A stretch of 64,000 nucleotides of DNA, taken from contig NC_010617.1 of assembly GCF_000010285.1 (NCBI RefSeq), positions 1 through 64,000 on the forward strand, in the 5' to 3' direction. Origin of the DNA: Kocuria rhizophila DC2201. Its GTDB lineage: Bacteria > Actinomycetota > Actinomycetes > Actinomycetales > Micrococcaceae. Numbering within the stretch: position 1 is the first letter of the stretch; every line of letters begins with the position of its first letter. Of the stretch, positions 29,102 to 38,174 are shown in pieces. The position numbers and the translations under genes are program-made. The notes beneath the pieces are model-generated. The model saw nothing but the letters and a program-made list of their open reading frames with translations. It had not been told where the DNA came from and ran no database searches.

Positions 29102-29512
29102 TCAGGCGGACTCGTAGCCCTCCTTGACGCACAGCACCGGGCAGCCGGCCTCAAGCAGCAGGCGCTGGGTGGTGGGAGCCATGATGAGCTTGCCCACCGG
29201 GGTGCGCCTGCGCGTGCCGATGACCAGCAGCTGGGTGTGCTCACGGTCGGTGACGTCGAGGATGGTGTCCGCGGGATCGGCGTCGTCCGCGACGGGAACG
29301 AGCTCGTACGGGACACCGCTAGCGTCGAGGGCGGCGCGGTCCTCGCGCACGGCGGTCTCGGTCTCCTCGGGGCCGGTGTGGCGGCCCCAGCGCCTGGTGT
29401 GGTGGCCCTGGACCACCACGAGGCCGGCGGAGCGCAGTGCCGCCTCGTCCATGGCGGCGCGCAACGCGGCGCGGCCGGCGGGCGTGGGCAGGTAACCGAC
29501 GACGATGTTCAT
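29102..29512 (-). CDS. Universal stress protein, UspA family
   Basis: A 136-residue single-domain Usp protein. It starts MNIVVGYLPTPAG and has the nucleotide-binding loop pattern GTRRRTPVGKLIMAPTTQRL followed by CPVLCVK, which suggests the ATP-binding class. RBS GGAGAAG precedes the ATG. It lies 49 bases downstream of an amino-acid permease on the same strand. Pairing of UspA with transporters is common and may allow ATP- or stress-dependent control. That role is inferred. Confidence 0.92.
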   Translation of the reverse strand: MNIVVGYLPTPAGRAALRAAMDEAALRSAGLVVVQGHHTRRWGRHTGPEETETAVREDRAALDASGVPYELVPVADDADPADTILDVTDREHTQLLVIGTRRRTPVGKLIMAPTTQRLLLEAGCPVLCVKEGYESA

Positions 29513-29561
29513 GACTTCTCCAGGTCCGTGAAGGGGCGGTGGTGGGGCGGCGGGGTGGACC

Positions 29562-31064
29562 TCAGCGGTCCACGTCCTCGAGGTGGGCGATGTCCTCCGG
29601 GTGCTGGAACCGCGTGCGCCGGCCGGTGAACAGTCGTGCGTAGAGGAAGTTCAGCACCCACAGCACCACGCCGAGGGCGATCAGCACCAGGGCGATCTGG
29701 TACTCGATGGTGTCCTGCGCCCACGGGCCCAGCAGGAACGCGCACGTGATGGCGCCCAGGTAGGGCAGCACGCGCGGTGCGTGGAAGTAGTCGTGGCCCT
29801 CCTGGGTGCGGTCCCGCCGCAGGATGATGGCCGCGATGTTGACCACCGTGAACACGCCGAGCAGCAGCAGGGCGGTGGTGCCGCCCAGGGCGGACGCGGT
29901 GCTCTTGCCCATGGCGTTGTTGACGATCACGATCAGCACCATGCCCAGGGCGGTGGTGAAGAGGATGGCCGTCCAGGGGGTGCGGCGGCCCGGCAGCACC
30001 TTGGACAGCACGCCGGGGATCACGCCCTGCTTGGCCATGCCGTAGAGCAGACGGGAGGCCATGAGCATGTTGATCAGCGCGGTGTTGGCCACGGCGAAGA
30101 TGGTGAGGAACGGGTAGATGGTGTCGATGGGGATGTTGGGCGCACCGATCTTCACCACGTCCAGCAGCGGGGTGGTGGACTCGCCGAGCTCGCCGATGGG
30201 CACGATGGCCACGGTGAAGAGGGAGACCACCACGTAGATCACGCCGGTGATGCACAGCCCGAACAGCATCACGCGGGGGAAGTTGCGGGTGGGGTCCTTG
30301 GTCTCCTCGACCATGTTGACGGAGTCCTCGAAGCCCACGAAGGAGAAGAACGCCAGGGAGGTCACGGAGGAGAGCGCGAGGAACATGTTCTTGTCCTCGG
30401 AGGTCTCGAAGATCATGGTGCGGCTGAAGTCCGCGTTGCCCTGGAACGCCGCCCACAAGCCCACCAGGATCACGATCAGCAGGCCGGTGAGCTCGATGCA
30501 CGTGAGCACCACGTTGAGCTTCACGGACTCGGACACCCCGCGCAGGTTGATCAGTGCCAGCAGCGCCATGAAGCCCACGGCCACCATGGTCACGCCGAAG
30601 GGGCTCAGGTCCAGGTGGAAGCCCTTGGCGAAGTTCGCGGCCACGGTGGTGGAGGCGGTGGAGGCGGAGGTCAGGCCGGAGCACAGCACCGCGAAGGTCA
30701 CCAGGAAGGTGAGGAAGTGGATGCCGAAGGCCTTGTGCGTGTACAGCGCCGCGCCGGACGCGCCGGGGTACTTGGTCACGAGCTCCAGGTAGGAGAACGC
30801 GGTGATGGTGGCCACCACGAACGCCACGAGGATGGGCGCCCACGCGGCGCCGCCGATCTCGCCGGCGATGTTGCCGGTCAGGGCGTACACACCGGTGCCG
30901 AGGATGTCCCCCACGATGAACAGCAGCAGCAGCCCCGGGCCCATCACGCGCTTGAGCTCGTGGTCACCTCCCGAGGGGTCCGTGCCCCCGCCGGTGGTGG
31001 CCGCGGACGTGTCCCGGCCCTTCGCCACCGGTGTGGCACCGTGCGGTGTGTTTGCGTCACTCAT
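29562..31064 (-). CDS. APC family amino-acid permease
   Basis: A 500-residue amino acid-polyamine-organocation permease with twelve helices. TM1 carries the unwound substrate motif GDILGTGVYALTG; other matches are YPGASGAALY and FSFVGFEDSVNMVEETKDP (TM6 region). The N-terminus is a Gly/Thr-rich cytoplasmic stretch of about 35 residues. RBS GGAGGACGAC precedes the ATG. It probably imports a cationic or neutral amino acid and is co-transcribed with the Usp gene. Confidence 0.9.
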   Translation of the reverse strand: MSDANTPHGATPVAKGRDTSAATTGGGTDPSGGDHELKRVMGPGLLLLFIVGDILGTGVYALTGNIAGEIGGAAWAPILVAFVVATITAFSYLELVTKYPGASGAALYTHKAFGIHFLTFLVTFAVLCSGLTSASTASTTVAANFAKGFHLDLSPFGVTMVAVGFMALLALINLRGVSESVKLNVVLTCIELTGLLIVILVGLWAAFQGNADFSRTMIFETSEDKNMFLALSSVTSLAFFSFVGFEDSVNMVEETKDPTRNFPRVMLFGLCITGVIYVVVSLFTVAIVPIGELGESTTPLLDVVKIGAPNIPIDTIYPFLTIFAVANTALINMLMASRLLYGMAKQGVIPGVLSKVLPGRRTPWTAILFTTALGMVLIVIVNNAMGKSTASALGGTTALLLLGVFTVVNIAAIILRRDRTQEGHDYFHAPRVLPYLGAITCAFLLGPWAQDTIEYQIALVLIALGVVLWVLNFLYARLFTGRRTRFQHPEDIAHLEDVDR

Positions 31065-31194
31065 GTCGTCCTCCGCGGTTCGACCTCGTCCGGCCGCGCG
31101 TGGACAGGCAGCCCTCGCAGGACTGTGACTCGCGGCTCATGCGTACAGGACACCATAGGCGATGAGCGGGGCGCGTGCGGCACCTGCGGGCCGC

Positions 31195-31240
31195 GCGGCG
31201 TCGTCGTCCGCCGTGGGACGGGATCCGGGGACGACGCCGC
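31195..31240. repeat. Inverted pair of exact GACGACGCCGC motifs
   Basis: GCGGCGTCGTC at 31195-31205 and GACGACGCCGC at 31230-31240 face each other across 24 bases, with extra pairing on both sides (CGTCC/GGGGACG). It lies between the start of the permease gene (31064) and the end of the POT gene (31339), so it may be an extra terminator for leftward transcription or a structural element. Confidence 0.6.
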
Positions 31241-31285
31241 CCGCGCGCCTGCCGCCCACGGGTCCGGTCGGTGCCGCGGTACGGA

Positions 31286-31322
31286 CAGAGCGCCCCGCAC
31301 CCGGGGGGTGCGAGGCGCTCTG
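31286..31322 (-). terminator. Terminator after the POT transporter gene
   Basis: CAGAGCGCCCCGCACCC pairs with GGGTGCGAGGCGCTCTG (17 bp, one mismatch) around a three-base loop, 17 bases past the stop. Confidence 0.85.
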
Positions 31323-31338
31323 CGCAGCGGCGGTGGGC

Positions 31339-32850
31339 TCAGCGGATGCCGCGCATGAGCTTCAGGATGGGCTTGGCCACCAGAAGCATCACGACGCCGA
31401 GCACGATGGTGATCGCGCCCATGGTGCCGAAGTACCCGACCTCGTTCTCGCGGGAGTAGAACTCCGCGAGCGAGCCGGACAGCGCGGTGCCCAGGGCGAT
31501 GGACAGGTTGTACAGCGCGACCATCTGCACCGGGTACCGGCGCGGGGCCAGCTTGGTGGCCAGGGAGAGGCCCACGGGGGAGAGGAACAGCTCGCCCAGG
31601 GTGGCGAAGAACAGCACCAGGACGATCCAGCCGACGAACACGGACTCCGTGTGGGCCTGGGTGATGAACAGCAGGAACGCCACACCGATCAGCAGCAGGG
31701 CGATGCCGAACTTCACCGGGGTGCTCGGCTGACGGGTGCCCAGCTTGGTCCACACCGCGGCGAAGACCATGCCCATCAGGATGATGAACACGGGGTTGAT
31801 GGACTGCGTGGCGGACGGCTTGAAGTCGATGCCGAAGATCGACAGCTGCAGGCGCGTGTCCGCGTAGATGGCCAGCACCGTGAACTGCTGCTGGAAGAGG
31901 GCAAAGAATGCCGCGGTGGCGATGAACAGCGGGATGAAAGCCACCACGCGGGAGTGCTCATCCGCCGAGAGGCCCTTGTCCCGCAGCATGGTGGCGAACA
32001 GCACCACGGCTGCCACCACGACCACCAGGATCACGGCGTCCGAGAGGTTGCCGGGATTGAGGATCCCGGTGAGCAGCAAGACCACTACCACGGCGATGAA
32101 TGCCAGTGCGATCCCGATCCACTTGCCGTACTGCGAGCGGGGAAGGGGGTTGGCCACCGTGTGCACGGTGTCGGGCAGGCCCTTGCGGGTCAGCAGGTAC
32201 TGGACCAGGCCAAGGGCCATGAAGATGGCGGCGATGCCGAAGCCGGCGTGGAAGCCCCACGTGCCCCATGCGAAGCTCGTGAGCAGGGGGCCGAACAGTG
32301 CGCCGATGTTCACACCCATGTAGTAGATGGAGAACCCGGCGTCACGGCGGGGGTCCTCCCGCTCGTAGAGGGTGCCCACGAGGTTCACGCACGTGGTCTT
32401 CAGGCCACCGGAGCCCACGGCGATGCACAGAAGACCCACGGTCAGACCGGCCACACCCGGGATCAGGGCCAGCGCGATGTGGCCGAACATGATGAGCACC
32501 GCGGAGGTGAGCATGGTGCGCTCGGAGCCGAGCAGGCGGTCGGCCACCCAGCCGCCCAGGATGGAGCACAGGTACACGGTGCCGCCGTAGGCGCCCACAA
32601 TGCCCGCGGCGACGCCCTCGTCGAGGCCCAGACCGCCGTCCGACACGGCGTAGTACATGTAGTACAGGACGAGCGCCTGCATGCCGTAGAAGGAGAAGCG
32701 CTCCCACATCTCCACGGAGAAGAGGTTGGCCAGCATCCCTGGCTGGCCGAAGAAGGTTTTCCGACCCGCGGGGTTGTGCGGATCCACTGTCGTTTCGGGG
32801 CTGACGGGGGCGCCGCTGGTGTGGCCGCCACCCGGTGTGTGCTGACTCAT
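31339..32850 (-). CDS. POT/PTR family proton-dependent peptide transporter
   Basis: A 503-residue di/tripeptide:H+ symporter. The family motif E-x-x-E-R-F-x-x-Y-G is present as EMWERFSFYG in TM1. The second motif region, GGWVADRLLGSERTM, and the PTR signature area FSIYYMGVNIGALFGPLL also match. Twelve to fourteen membrane segments are predicted. It is transcribed alone and has its own terminator. Peptide specificity is not predictable. Confidence 0.93.
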   Translation of the reverse strand: MSQHTPGGGHTSGAPVSPETTVDPHNPAGRKTFFGQPGMLANLFSVEMWERFSFYGMQALVLYYMYYAVSDGGLGLDEGVAAGIVGAYGGTVYLCSILGGWVADRLLGSERTMLTSAVLIMFGHIALALIPGVAGLTVGLLCIAVGSGGLKTTCVNLVGTLYEREDPRRDAGFSIYYMGVNIGALFGPLLTSFAWGTWGFHAGFGIAAIFMALGLVQYLLTRKGLPDTVHTVANPLPRSQYGKWIGIALAFIAVVVVLLLTGILNPGNLSDAVILVVVVAAVVLFATMLRDKGLSADEHSRVVAFIPLFIATAAFFALFQQQFTVLAIYADTRLQLSIFGIDFKPSATQSINPVFIILMGMVFAAVWTKLGTRQPSTPVKFGIALLLIGVAFLLFITQAHTESVFVGWIVLVLFFATLGELFLSPVGLSLATKLAPRRYPVQMVALYNLSIALGTALSGSLAEFYSRENEVGYFGTMGAITIVLGVVMLLVAKPILKLMRGIR

Positions 32851-32946
32851 AACTCACCATGATGCACCCGGTGGGGCGGTGAACGGTTCTTCGACGCACC
32901 TCGCGAAGACCCCCGGCTCCCTGGGAGCAGGGGGCCGGGGGGTGCG

Positions 32947-32973
32947 CCGCGGGGCCGTGGAACGGCCCCGCGG
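32947..32973 (-). terminator. Terminator after the aldo/keto reductase gene
   Basis: A perfect 12-bp stem, CCGCGGGGCCGT pairing with ACGGCCCCGCGG, around a GGA loop, directly after the stop. Confidence 0.85.
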
Positions 32974-32977
32974 GGGA

Positions 32978-33808
32978 TCAGTCGTTGAAGTCCGCGGGGT
33001 CCGAGCCGATGCGGCCGTCGTCCCTGGTCAGGGCGCTGATCTGGTCCACCTCGTCCTGGGAGAGGGTGACGTCCTGGGCGTCCCAGTTCTCCTGGATGCG
33101 CTCGGGGGTCACGGACTTGGGGAACACCACGTTGCCGATGGCCAGGTGCCACGCAATGACCACCTGCGCAGGGGTGGCGCCGTGGGCCTGAGCGATGCTC
33201 TTGACGGTCTCGTCCTGCAGGTCCTCCTTGCCCTGGCCCAGCGGGGACCACGCCTCGGTCACGATGCCGTGCTGGGCGTCCATGTCCCGCATGGCCTGCT
33301 GGTTGAAGTACGGGTGCAGCTCGATCTGGTGGGCCGCCGGGACCACGCCGGTGTCCACCACGTCCTGCAGGGCCTGGGGCGTGAAGTTGGAGACGCCGAT
33401 GGAGCGGGCCCTGCCGGACGCCTTGATCTCCTGGAAGGCCTTCCAGGTCTCCAGGTACATGCCCTTCTCCGGCTGGGACCAGTGGATGAGGTAGAGGTCC
33501 ACGTAGTCCAGGCCGAGGCGCTCGAGGGATGCGTCGAAGGCCTCGAGGGTGGACTCGTAGCCCTGGTCGTCGTTCCACAGCTTGGTGGTGACGAACAGCT
33601 CCTCGCGCGGGATGCCGCTGGCGGCGATCGCGCGGCCCACGCCCTCCTCGTTGCCGTAGATCTTGGCGGTGTCGATGTGGCGGTAGCCGATCTCCAGGGC
33701 CTGGCTCACCACGTCCTCGGCCACGTCCGCATCCACCTTCCACACGCCGAAGCCGAGCTGGGGGATAGTGTTCCCGTCGTTGAGCTGGAGGGTCTGGTTC
33801 CTGGGCAT
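32978..33808 (-). CDS. Aldo/keto reductase
   Basis: A 276-residue NADPH-dependent AKR of the 2,5-diketo-D-gluconate reductase type. The catalytic tetrad is present: Asp and Tyr in HIDTAKIYGNE, Lys in VTTKLW and His in LIHW. The NADPH site includes SIGVSNF and the C-terminal KSVTPERIQEN. The ATG at 33808 is chosen because AAAGGATTGG precedes it; the frame extends upstream without homology. Substrate unknown. Confidence 0.93.
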   Translation of the reverse strand: MPRNQTLQLNDGNTIPQLGFGVWKVDADVAEDVVSQALEIGYRHIDTAKIYGNEEGVGRAIAASGIPREELFVTTKLWNDDQGYESTLEAFDASLERLGLDYVDLYLIHWSQPEKGMYLETWKAFQEIKASGRARSIGVSNFTPQALQDVVDTGVVPAAHQIELHPYFNQQAMRDMDAQHGIVTEAWSPLGQGKEDLQDETVKSIAQAHGATPAQVVIAWHLAIGNVVFPKSVTPERIQENWDAQDVTLSQDEVDQISALTRDDGRIGSDPADFND

Positions 33809-33953
33809 GTCGTTCCAATCCTTTCGTTGACAACTACCTCTCAGTGAACTGCCGCGGGGGTGGGCCTGACAAGCGGTTAAGTCGAGGGTGAAGCCCTCCC
33901 CGCACCGCCCCGGCACGCAAGGGGCTGCCAGGGAAGCATGATGAAATGGGAAC

Positions 33954-34364
33954 ATGACGTTCGATTTCCAGCGCGCGAAGACCCCCGCCTACATCACCTC
34001 CCTGGCCCTGGTGGTGATCGGGTTGCTGTGCGCCTCGGGTTCGGTGGCGGTGCTCGGCTGGATCCTCACGCTCCTGGGCCTGGCCCTCAACGTCGTGGCC
34101 GTGAGCATCACCTCGCTCGACGGCCCCGGGCGCGCCCGCCGCACGGGCACCCGCGTGGTCGAGGAGCCCGAGGCGGACACCGAGCAGCACGACGTCGTGG
34201 TTCCCGCGCGTGCCCAGCGTGAGGTCTCCGGACGGTCCGGCGCCGCCCGACCCGAGCACGATGCCGCTCGCGGTGGATCTGCCGCGTCCGGCTCCTCGGC
34301 GGTCCGTGCGACGGCGCCCGTGTCCCCGGAGCGCTCCGTGTCCCCGGAGCGCTCCGCGTCCTGA
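33954..34364 (+). CDS. Small membrane protein with a disordered tail, unknown function
   Basis: A 136-residue protein of no recognised family. Two hydrophobic segments (about residues 15-30 and 32-54) form a hairpin, and the remaining 80 residues are charged and Ser/Pro/Arg-rich. The last residues are a tandem duplication, SPERSV SPERSA, from an 18-bp direct repeat at 34321-34356 (TGTCCCCGGAGCGCTCCG). A -10-like CATGAT at 33937-33942 implies a very short leader. It could be a conserved small membrane protein, but the tail suggests loose constraint. Confidence 0.6.
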   Translation: MTFDFQRAKTPAYITSLALVVIGLLCASGSVAVLGWILTLLGLALNVVAVSITSLDGPGRARRTGTRVVEEPEADTEQHDVVVPARAQREVSGRSGAARPEHDAARGGSAASGSSAVRATAPVSPERSVSPERSAS

Positions 34365-34456
34365 TCCACCGTGTGCCCCGTGCGCCCTCGTGCGCTCTCC
34401 GGCGTGCGGGCCACGGCAGCGCGCGTCCGCGTGCGGACGTCCCGGGTTCCTGGGCG

Positions 34457-35221
34457 TCAGTTCATGGCGGCTGCGCGGTAGATCTGCTGCACCTTCTCCT
34501 CGTCCAGGCGGGTCTCAATGCCCACCGTGCCCTCGGGGTCCGAGCGCAGGTAGCGCACCGGGCCGTGGGCGCCCACCTCGAGCTTCTCGGCGTCTGCGAC
34601 CGCGTAGACGGCGTCGACGGTCCCCGTGAACGCCGGGCCCTGCGTGGGGTTCACGCGCACGGTCAGGTGGGCGGTCACGGTGTCCGAGACGCCGTTCTCG
34701 TCGAACGGGGACTCCACGTCCAGCTCGCGGATGATCCCCACGCCGTGGCCGATCACGCCGGGCAGCCGCGAGGCCAGGTGTCCCTGCGCCCTGGCGAAGG
34801 ACCTCCGCAGCGCCGCGACCCACCCCAGCGCGGAGACCACCAGCACCACGGCGACGAGTCCGAGCCACAGCCCGTTGCGGGTGTCCGCGAAGCGCAGCGC
34901 GGCGAGCACCACCACCGCGGCGCACACCAGCGGGATCACGAGCAGCAGGGAGGCCACGAGGCGCTCGCCGACCGAGGGCTTCCGGGCCGCCCCGGCTCCG
35001 GGAGCGCCCTGCGCCCCACGCTCCTGAGGGGTGTCGCCCTGCGGGCTGATGCCCTCCGCGGTGTCGCCCGTCCCGTCCGCAGGCCCCGGTTCAGCGGCCC
35101 CCGCTGACGACGCCGCTGTCCCCGCCCCCGACGGCGCCCGCCCCAGCTGGCGCATGGCTGCGGCGTCGAAGCCGCGGTCGTTGACGGTGCGGGGAGTGGG
35201 CCAGGTGGCGAGGGAATCCAT
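34457..35221 (-). CDS. Membrane protein with soluble C-terminal domain, unknown function
   Basis: A 254-residue protein. A Gly/Ala/Pro-rich N-terminal region contains GACGACGCCGC at 35106-35116. Two membrane segments follow (LVASLLLVIPLVCAAVVVLA and LGLVAVVLVVSALGWVAAL). The C-terminal domain of about 110 residues is predicted beta-rich (VTAHLTVRVNPTQGPAFTG). No family is recognised. The ATG at 35221 is chosen over 35230 and 35263 because a -10-like CATAAT lies seven bases upstream on the minus strand, the leaderless spacing. Confidence 0.6.
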   Translation of the reverse strand: MDSLATWPTPRTVNDRGFDAAAMRQLGRAPSGAGTAASSAGAAEPGPADGTGDTAEGISPQGDTPQERGAQGAPGAGAARKPSVGERLVASLLLVIPLVCAAVVVLAALRFADTRNGLWLGLVAVVLVVSALGWVAALRRSFARAQGHLASRLPGVIGHGVGIIRELDVESPFDENGVSDTVTAHLTVRVNPTQGPAFTGTVDAVYAVADAEKLEVGAHGPVRYLRSDPEGTVGIETRLDEEKVQQIYRAAAMN

Positions 35222-35300
35222 GGGGTCCATTATGAAGGCACCGCTCGACGTCGGACTGGTCATCCGGGTTCGGCCAGAATCGTGTGGGCGAGGTGGTGCG

Positions 35301-35640
35301 CTACCCGAAGTAATCGACTGGAGGGGTCTTGTTCAATGTCTGGCCATTGCTGAGGGTGACCGCGATGTCGGCGAATGTGCGAATTCTCTTGCTGCCTCTG
35401 GCCACGTCGGAATCCGTCATTGCAACCACACCCGTGTAGTAGACGGGAAAGCGTGACGACGACCCGCTGTTGAACATCTGGCAACCGGTGGCGTCGGTGG
35501 TGTACACCGCCACCGAGTCCCGGGCCGCTGACCAGGTCAGATTGATGTCGAAAGACTTGACCACCGACCCGTCCGGATAGGTTTCGCTGACCCTGCCTGT
35601 TCGCGGTGGCCCGTGGGATTCGTCGGAGCGGGGACGAACG
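35301..35640 (-). pseudogene. Probable remnant of an unrecognised gene
   Basis: A leftward open frame reads as a plausible protein end (GSVVKSFDINLTWSAARDSV then a TTDATGCQMF segment, ending TPPVDYFG). It has no convincing start: the frame runs back through the marR promoter and coding region, which lie on the other strand. The stretch is visibly less GC-rich than its neighbours. It is either the 3' remnant of a truncated secreted-type gene or a short gene with an unusual start. No family is recognised. The flanks 35222-35300 and 35640-35652 hold nothing else. Confidence 0.4.
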
Positions 35641-35652
35641 GGGGAGAAACAT

Positions 35653-35681
35653 TTGCAGCGGCAATATATGCACACTACAAT
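35653..35681 (+). promoter_or_regulatory. marR-type gene promoter
   Basis: A -35 TTGCAG (35653-35658) and -10 TACAAT (35676-35681) are spaced 17 bp apart. The -10 ends seven bases before the ATG at 35689, so the mRNA is predicted to be leaderless. The AT-rich spacer (GCAATATATGCAC) is a plausible autoregulatory operator. Confidence 0.75.
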
Positions 35682-35688
35682 TGGGCGC

Positions 35689-36174
35689 ATGACTGAGACG
35701 AAGTGGCTGTCCGAGGACGAGCGGGAGGCGTGGCTCGCGCTCGTGTCGATCATGTTCCGTCTGCCGGGATCCGTGGAGGGTCAGCTGCGCAGCGAGGAGG
35801 ACATGTCCCTGGCCGAGTACCTGGTGCTGGCCATGCTGTCCGAGGCTCCGAACCACCGGCACAAGATGTCGGCGCTGGCCACCGCCACGAACACGTCCCA
35901 GTCGCGGCTGTCCCGCATCGTCGCCCGCATGGAGCGGGACGGTCTGGTCACCCGGGAGGGCCGCCAGGACGACCGCCGCGTGGTGATCGCTGAGATCACC
36001 TCCGCCGGCCTGGAGCGGGTCAAGGAGGCCGCGCCGGCGCACGTGCGCCACGTGCGGGAGATCGTCTTCGACCGGCTCAGCCCCGAGCAGGTGGTGCAGC
36101 TGCGCGAGATCGGCCGCGCCCTCAACTCCGGGGCCAACGCCCGCAGCGTGCTCGGGCTGGACTGCCCCGCCTGA
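35689..36174 (+). CDS. MarR family transcriptional regulator
   Basis: A 161-residue winged-helix regulator. Recognition elements are HKMSALATATNTSQSRLSRI and the wing VTREGRQDDRRVVIAEIT. The family usually represses adjacent efflux genes and is released by phenolic or toxic ligands. The ABC exporter 69 bases downstream on the same strand is the likely target. The start at 35689 is set by the promoter position, not by the upstream in-frame ATG at 35668. Confidence 0.93.
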   Translation: MTETKWLSEDEREAWLALVSIMFRLPGSVEGQLRSEEDMSLAEYLVLAMLSEAPNHRHKMSALATATNTSQSRLSRIVARMERDGLVTREGRQDDRRVVIAEITSAGLERVKEAAPAHVRHVREIVFDRLSPEQVVQLREIGRALNSGANARSVLGLDCPA

Positions 36175-36243
36175 GTCCGTGGCCCCTCAGCGGGCCGCGC
36201 GGGAGCCGTTCGACGCGTCTGAGCGCGGGTCTACAGTGGCCGC

Positions 36244-38130
36244 GTGAGTATGCAGAGCGCCCACACGGCCTTGTGGCGGACCATGAGCGGGCAGGACAAC
36301 AAGGGTCGCCGGATCAGCTGGGACACGATCAGGCGGATCGCCACCTTCGCCCGCCCCCACCGCGGGGCTATCCTGGCGTTCGTGCTGGTGTCCGTGGTGC
36401 TGGCCGTACTGGGGGTCGTGACCCCCGTGCTCGCCGGGGACGTGGTCAACGCCATCACCGGCGGCCACGACGTCTCCGCGGTCATATGGCTGGCCACCGC
36501 GATCGCCGTGGTGGCCGTGGCGGACGCCGGGCTCTCCCTGCTGAGCCGGCTGCAGTCCGCGCGGATCGGCGAGGGGCTCATCTACGACCTGCGCACCGCC
36601 GTCTACGACCACGTGCAGACCATGCCCCTGGCGTTCTTCACCCGCACCCGCACCGGTGCGCTGGTGTCCCGGCTGAACACGGACGTGATCGGCGCGCAGC
36701 GCGCCTTCGCCGGCACGCTGTCCGGCGTGGTGTCCAACGTGGTGTCCCTGCTGCTCACCGTGGGGGTCATGGTCACCATCTCGTGGCAGGTGACGCTGCT
36801 GTCCCTGCTGCTGCTGCCCATCTTCCTGGTCCCGGCCCGCGCCATGGGCGGCAAGCTCGCCGCGCTGCAGCGCCAGTCCGCGCAGTACAACGCGCAGATG
36901 TCCACCCGCATGACCGAGCGGTTCTCCGCGGGCGGCGCCACCCTGGTCAAGCTCTACAGCGATCCCGCCCAGGAGTCCCGCGAGTTCGCGGCCCGCGCGG
37001 CGGACGTGCGCGGCATCGGCATCCGCTCCACCATGCTGCAGACCACCTTCGTGACCGCGCTGACCCTGGTCTCCGCGCTCGCCCTGGCCCTGGTGTACGG
37101 CGTGGGCGGCACCCAGGCGCTCATGGGCCACCTGGACGCCGGGTCCGTGGTGGCCCTCGGCATGCTCCTGACCAGGCTGTACACGCCCCTGACCATGCTC
37201 GCGAACGCCCACATGGACATCATGAGCGCCGTGGTGAGCTTCGAGCGCGTGTTCGAGGTGCTGGACATCAAGCCCCTGATCGTGGAGAGCCCCACGGCCC
37301 GTGCGCTGCCCGAGGGCCCCGTGGCCGTGGAGTTCGACCACGTGAACTTCTCCTACCCCTCCGCGGACAAGGTCTCGCTGGCGTCCCTCGAGGACGTCGC
37401 GGTGCTGGACTCCCGCGGCGGGGAGGAGGTGCTGCACGACGTCAGCTTCCGCGCCGCCCCCGGGCACACCGTGGCGCTCGTGGGCTCCTCGGGAGCGGGC
37501 AAGTCCACCATTGCGCAGCTGGTCGCGCGGCTGTACGACGTGGACTCGGGCGAGGTGAGCATCGGCGGCCAGGACGTGCGGGAGACCACCTTCGAGTCCC
37601 TGCGCCACGCGGTGGGCATGGTCATGCAGGACGGCCACCTGTTCCACGACACCATCCGTGCGAACCTCTCCGTGGCCCGCGAGGGCGTCACGGACGCTGA
37701 GCTCTGGGACGCGCTGGAACGCTCCCGGCTGCGCCACGTGATCGAGTCCCTGCCGGACGGGCTGGACACCGTGGTGGGCGAGCGCGGCTACCGCCTCTCG
37801 GGCGGTGAGCGCCAGCGGCTGACCATTGCCCGGCTGCTGCTGGCGCGCCCGCGCGTGGTGATCCTGGACGAGGCCACCTCCGCGCTGGACTCCACCAACG
37901 AGGCCCACGTGCAGGCCGCCCTGGACGAGGCCATGTCCGGGCGCACCGCCGTGGTGATCGCCCACCGGCTCTCCACCATCCGCCGGGCGGACCAGATCCT
38001 GGTGGTCGAGGCCGGCCGGATCGTCGAGCGGGGCTCCCACGAGGAGCTGCTGGCGCACGGCGGTCGCTACGCGGAGCTGCACGACACGCAGTTCGCCGCC
38101 GCACACACGGACCACGACGCCGCCGGGTAG
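36244..38130 (+). CDS. ABC exporter, fused membrane and ATPase domains
   Basis: A 628-residue half-transporter of the MsbA/LmrA/MDR type. A six-helix membrane domain (about 30-340) contains the type-I exporter loop FFTRTRTGALVSRLNTDV. The ATPase domain has Walker A GSSGAGKST at about 414-422, signature LSGGERQR at about 518, Walker B VVILDEATSALD, and the H-loop IAHRL. It needs a second half, so it probably acts as a homodimer. A -10 TACAGT (36232-36237) six bases before the GTG gives a leaderless message separate from marR. The marR neighbour suggests drug or toxicant efflux. Confidence 0.93.
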   Translation: MSMQSAHTALWRTMSGQDNKGRRISWDTIRRIATFARPHRGAILAFVLVSVVLAVLGVVTPVLAGDVVNAITGGHDVSAVIWLATAIAVVAVADAGLSLLSRLQSARIGEGLIYDLRTAVYDHVQTMPLAFFTRTRTGALVSRLNTDVIGAQRAFAGTLSGVVSNVVSLLLTVGVMVTISWQVTLLSLLLLPIFLVPARAMGGKLAALQRQSAQYNAQMSTRMTERFSAGGATLVKLYSDPAQESREFAARAADVRGIGIRSTMLQTTFVTALTLVSALALALVYGVGGTQALMGHLDAGSVVALGMLLTRLYTPLTMLANAHMDIMSAVVSFERVFEVLDIKPLIVESPTARALPEGPVAVEFDHVNFSYPSADKVSLASLEDVAVLDSRGGEEVLHDVSFRAAPGHTVALVGSSGAGKSTIAQLVARLYDVDSGEVSIGGQDVRETTFESLRHAVGMVMQDGHLFHDTIRANLSVAREGVTDAELWDALERSRLRHVIESLPDGLDTVVGERGYRLSGGERQRLTIARLLLARPRVVILDEATSALDSTNEAHVQAALDEAMSGRTAVVIAHRLSTIRRADQILVVEAGRIVERGSHEELLAHGGRYAELHDTQFAAAHTDHDAAG

Positions 38131-38174
38131 CGTTCCCGGCGGACGGAGGTTCCCCACGAGCTCAGGAGGCGCGC

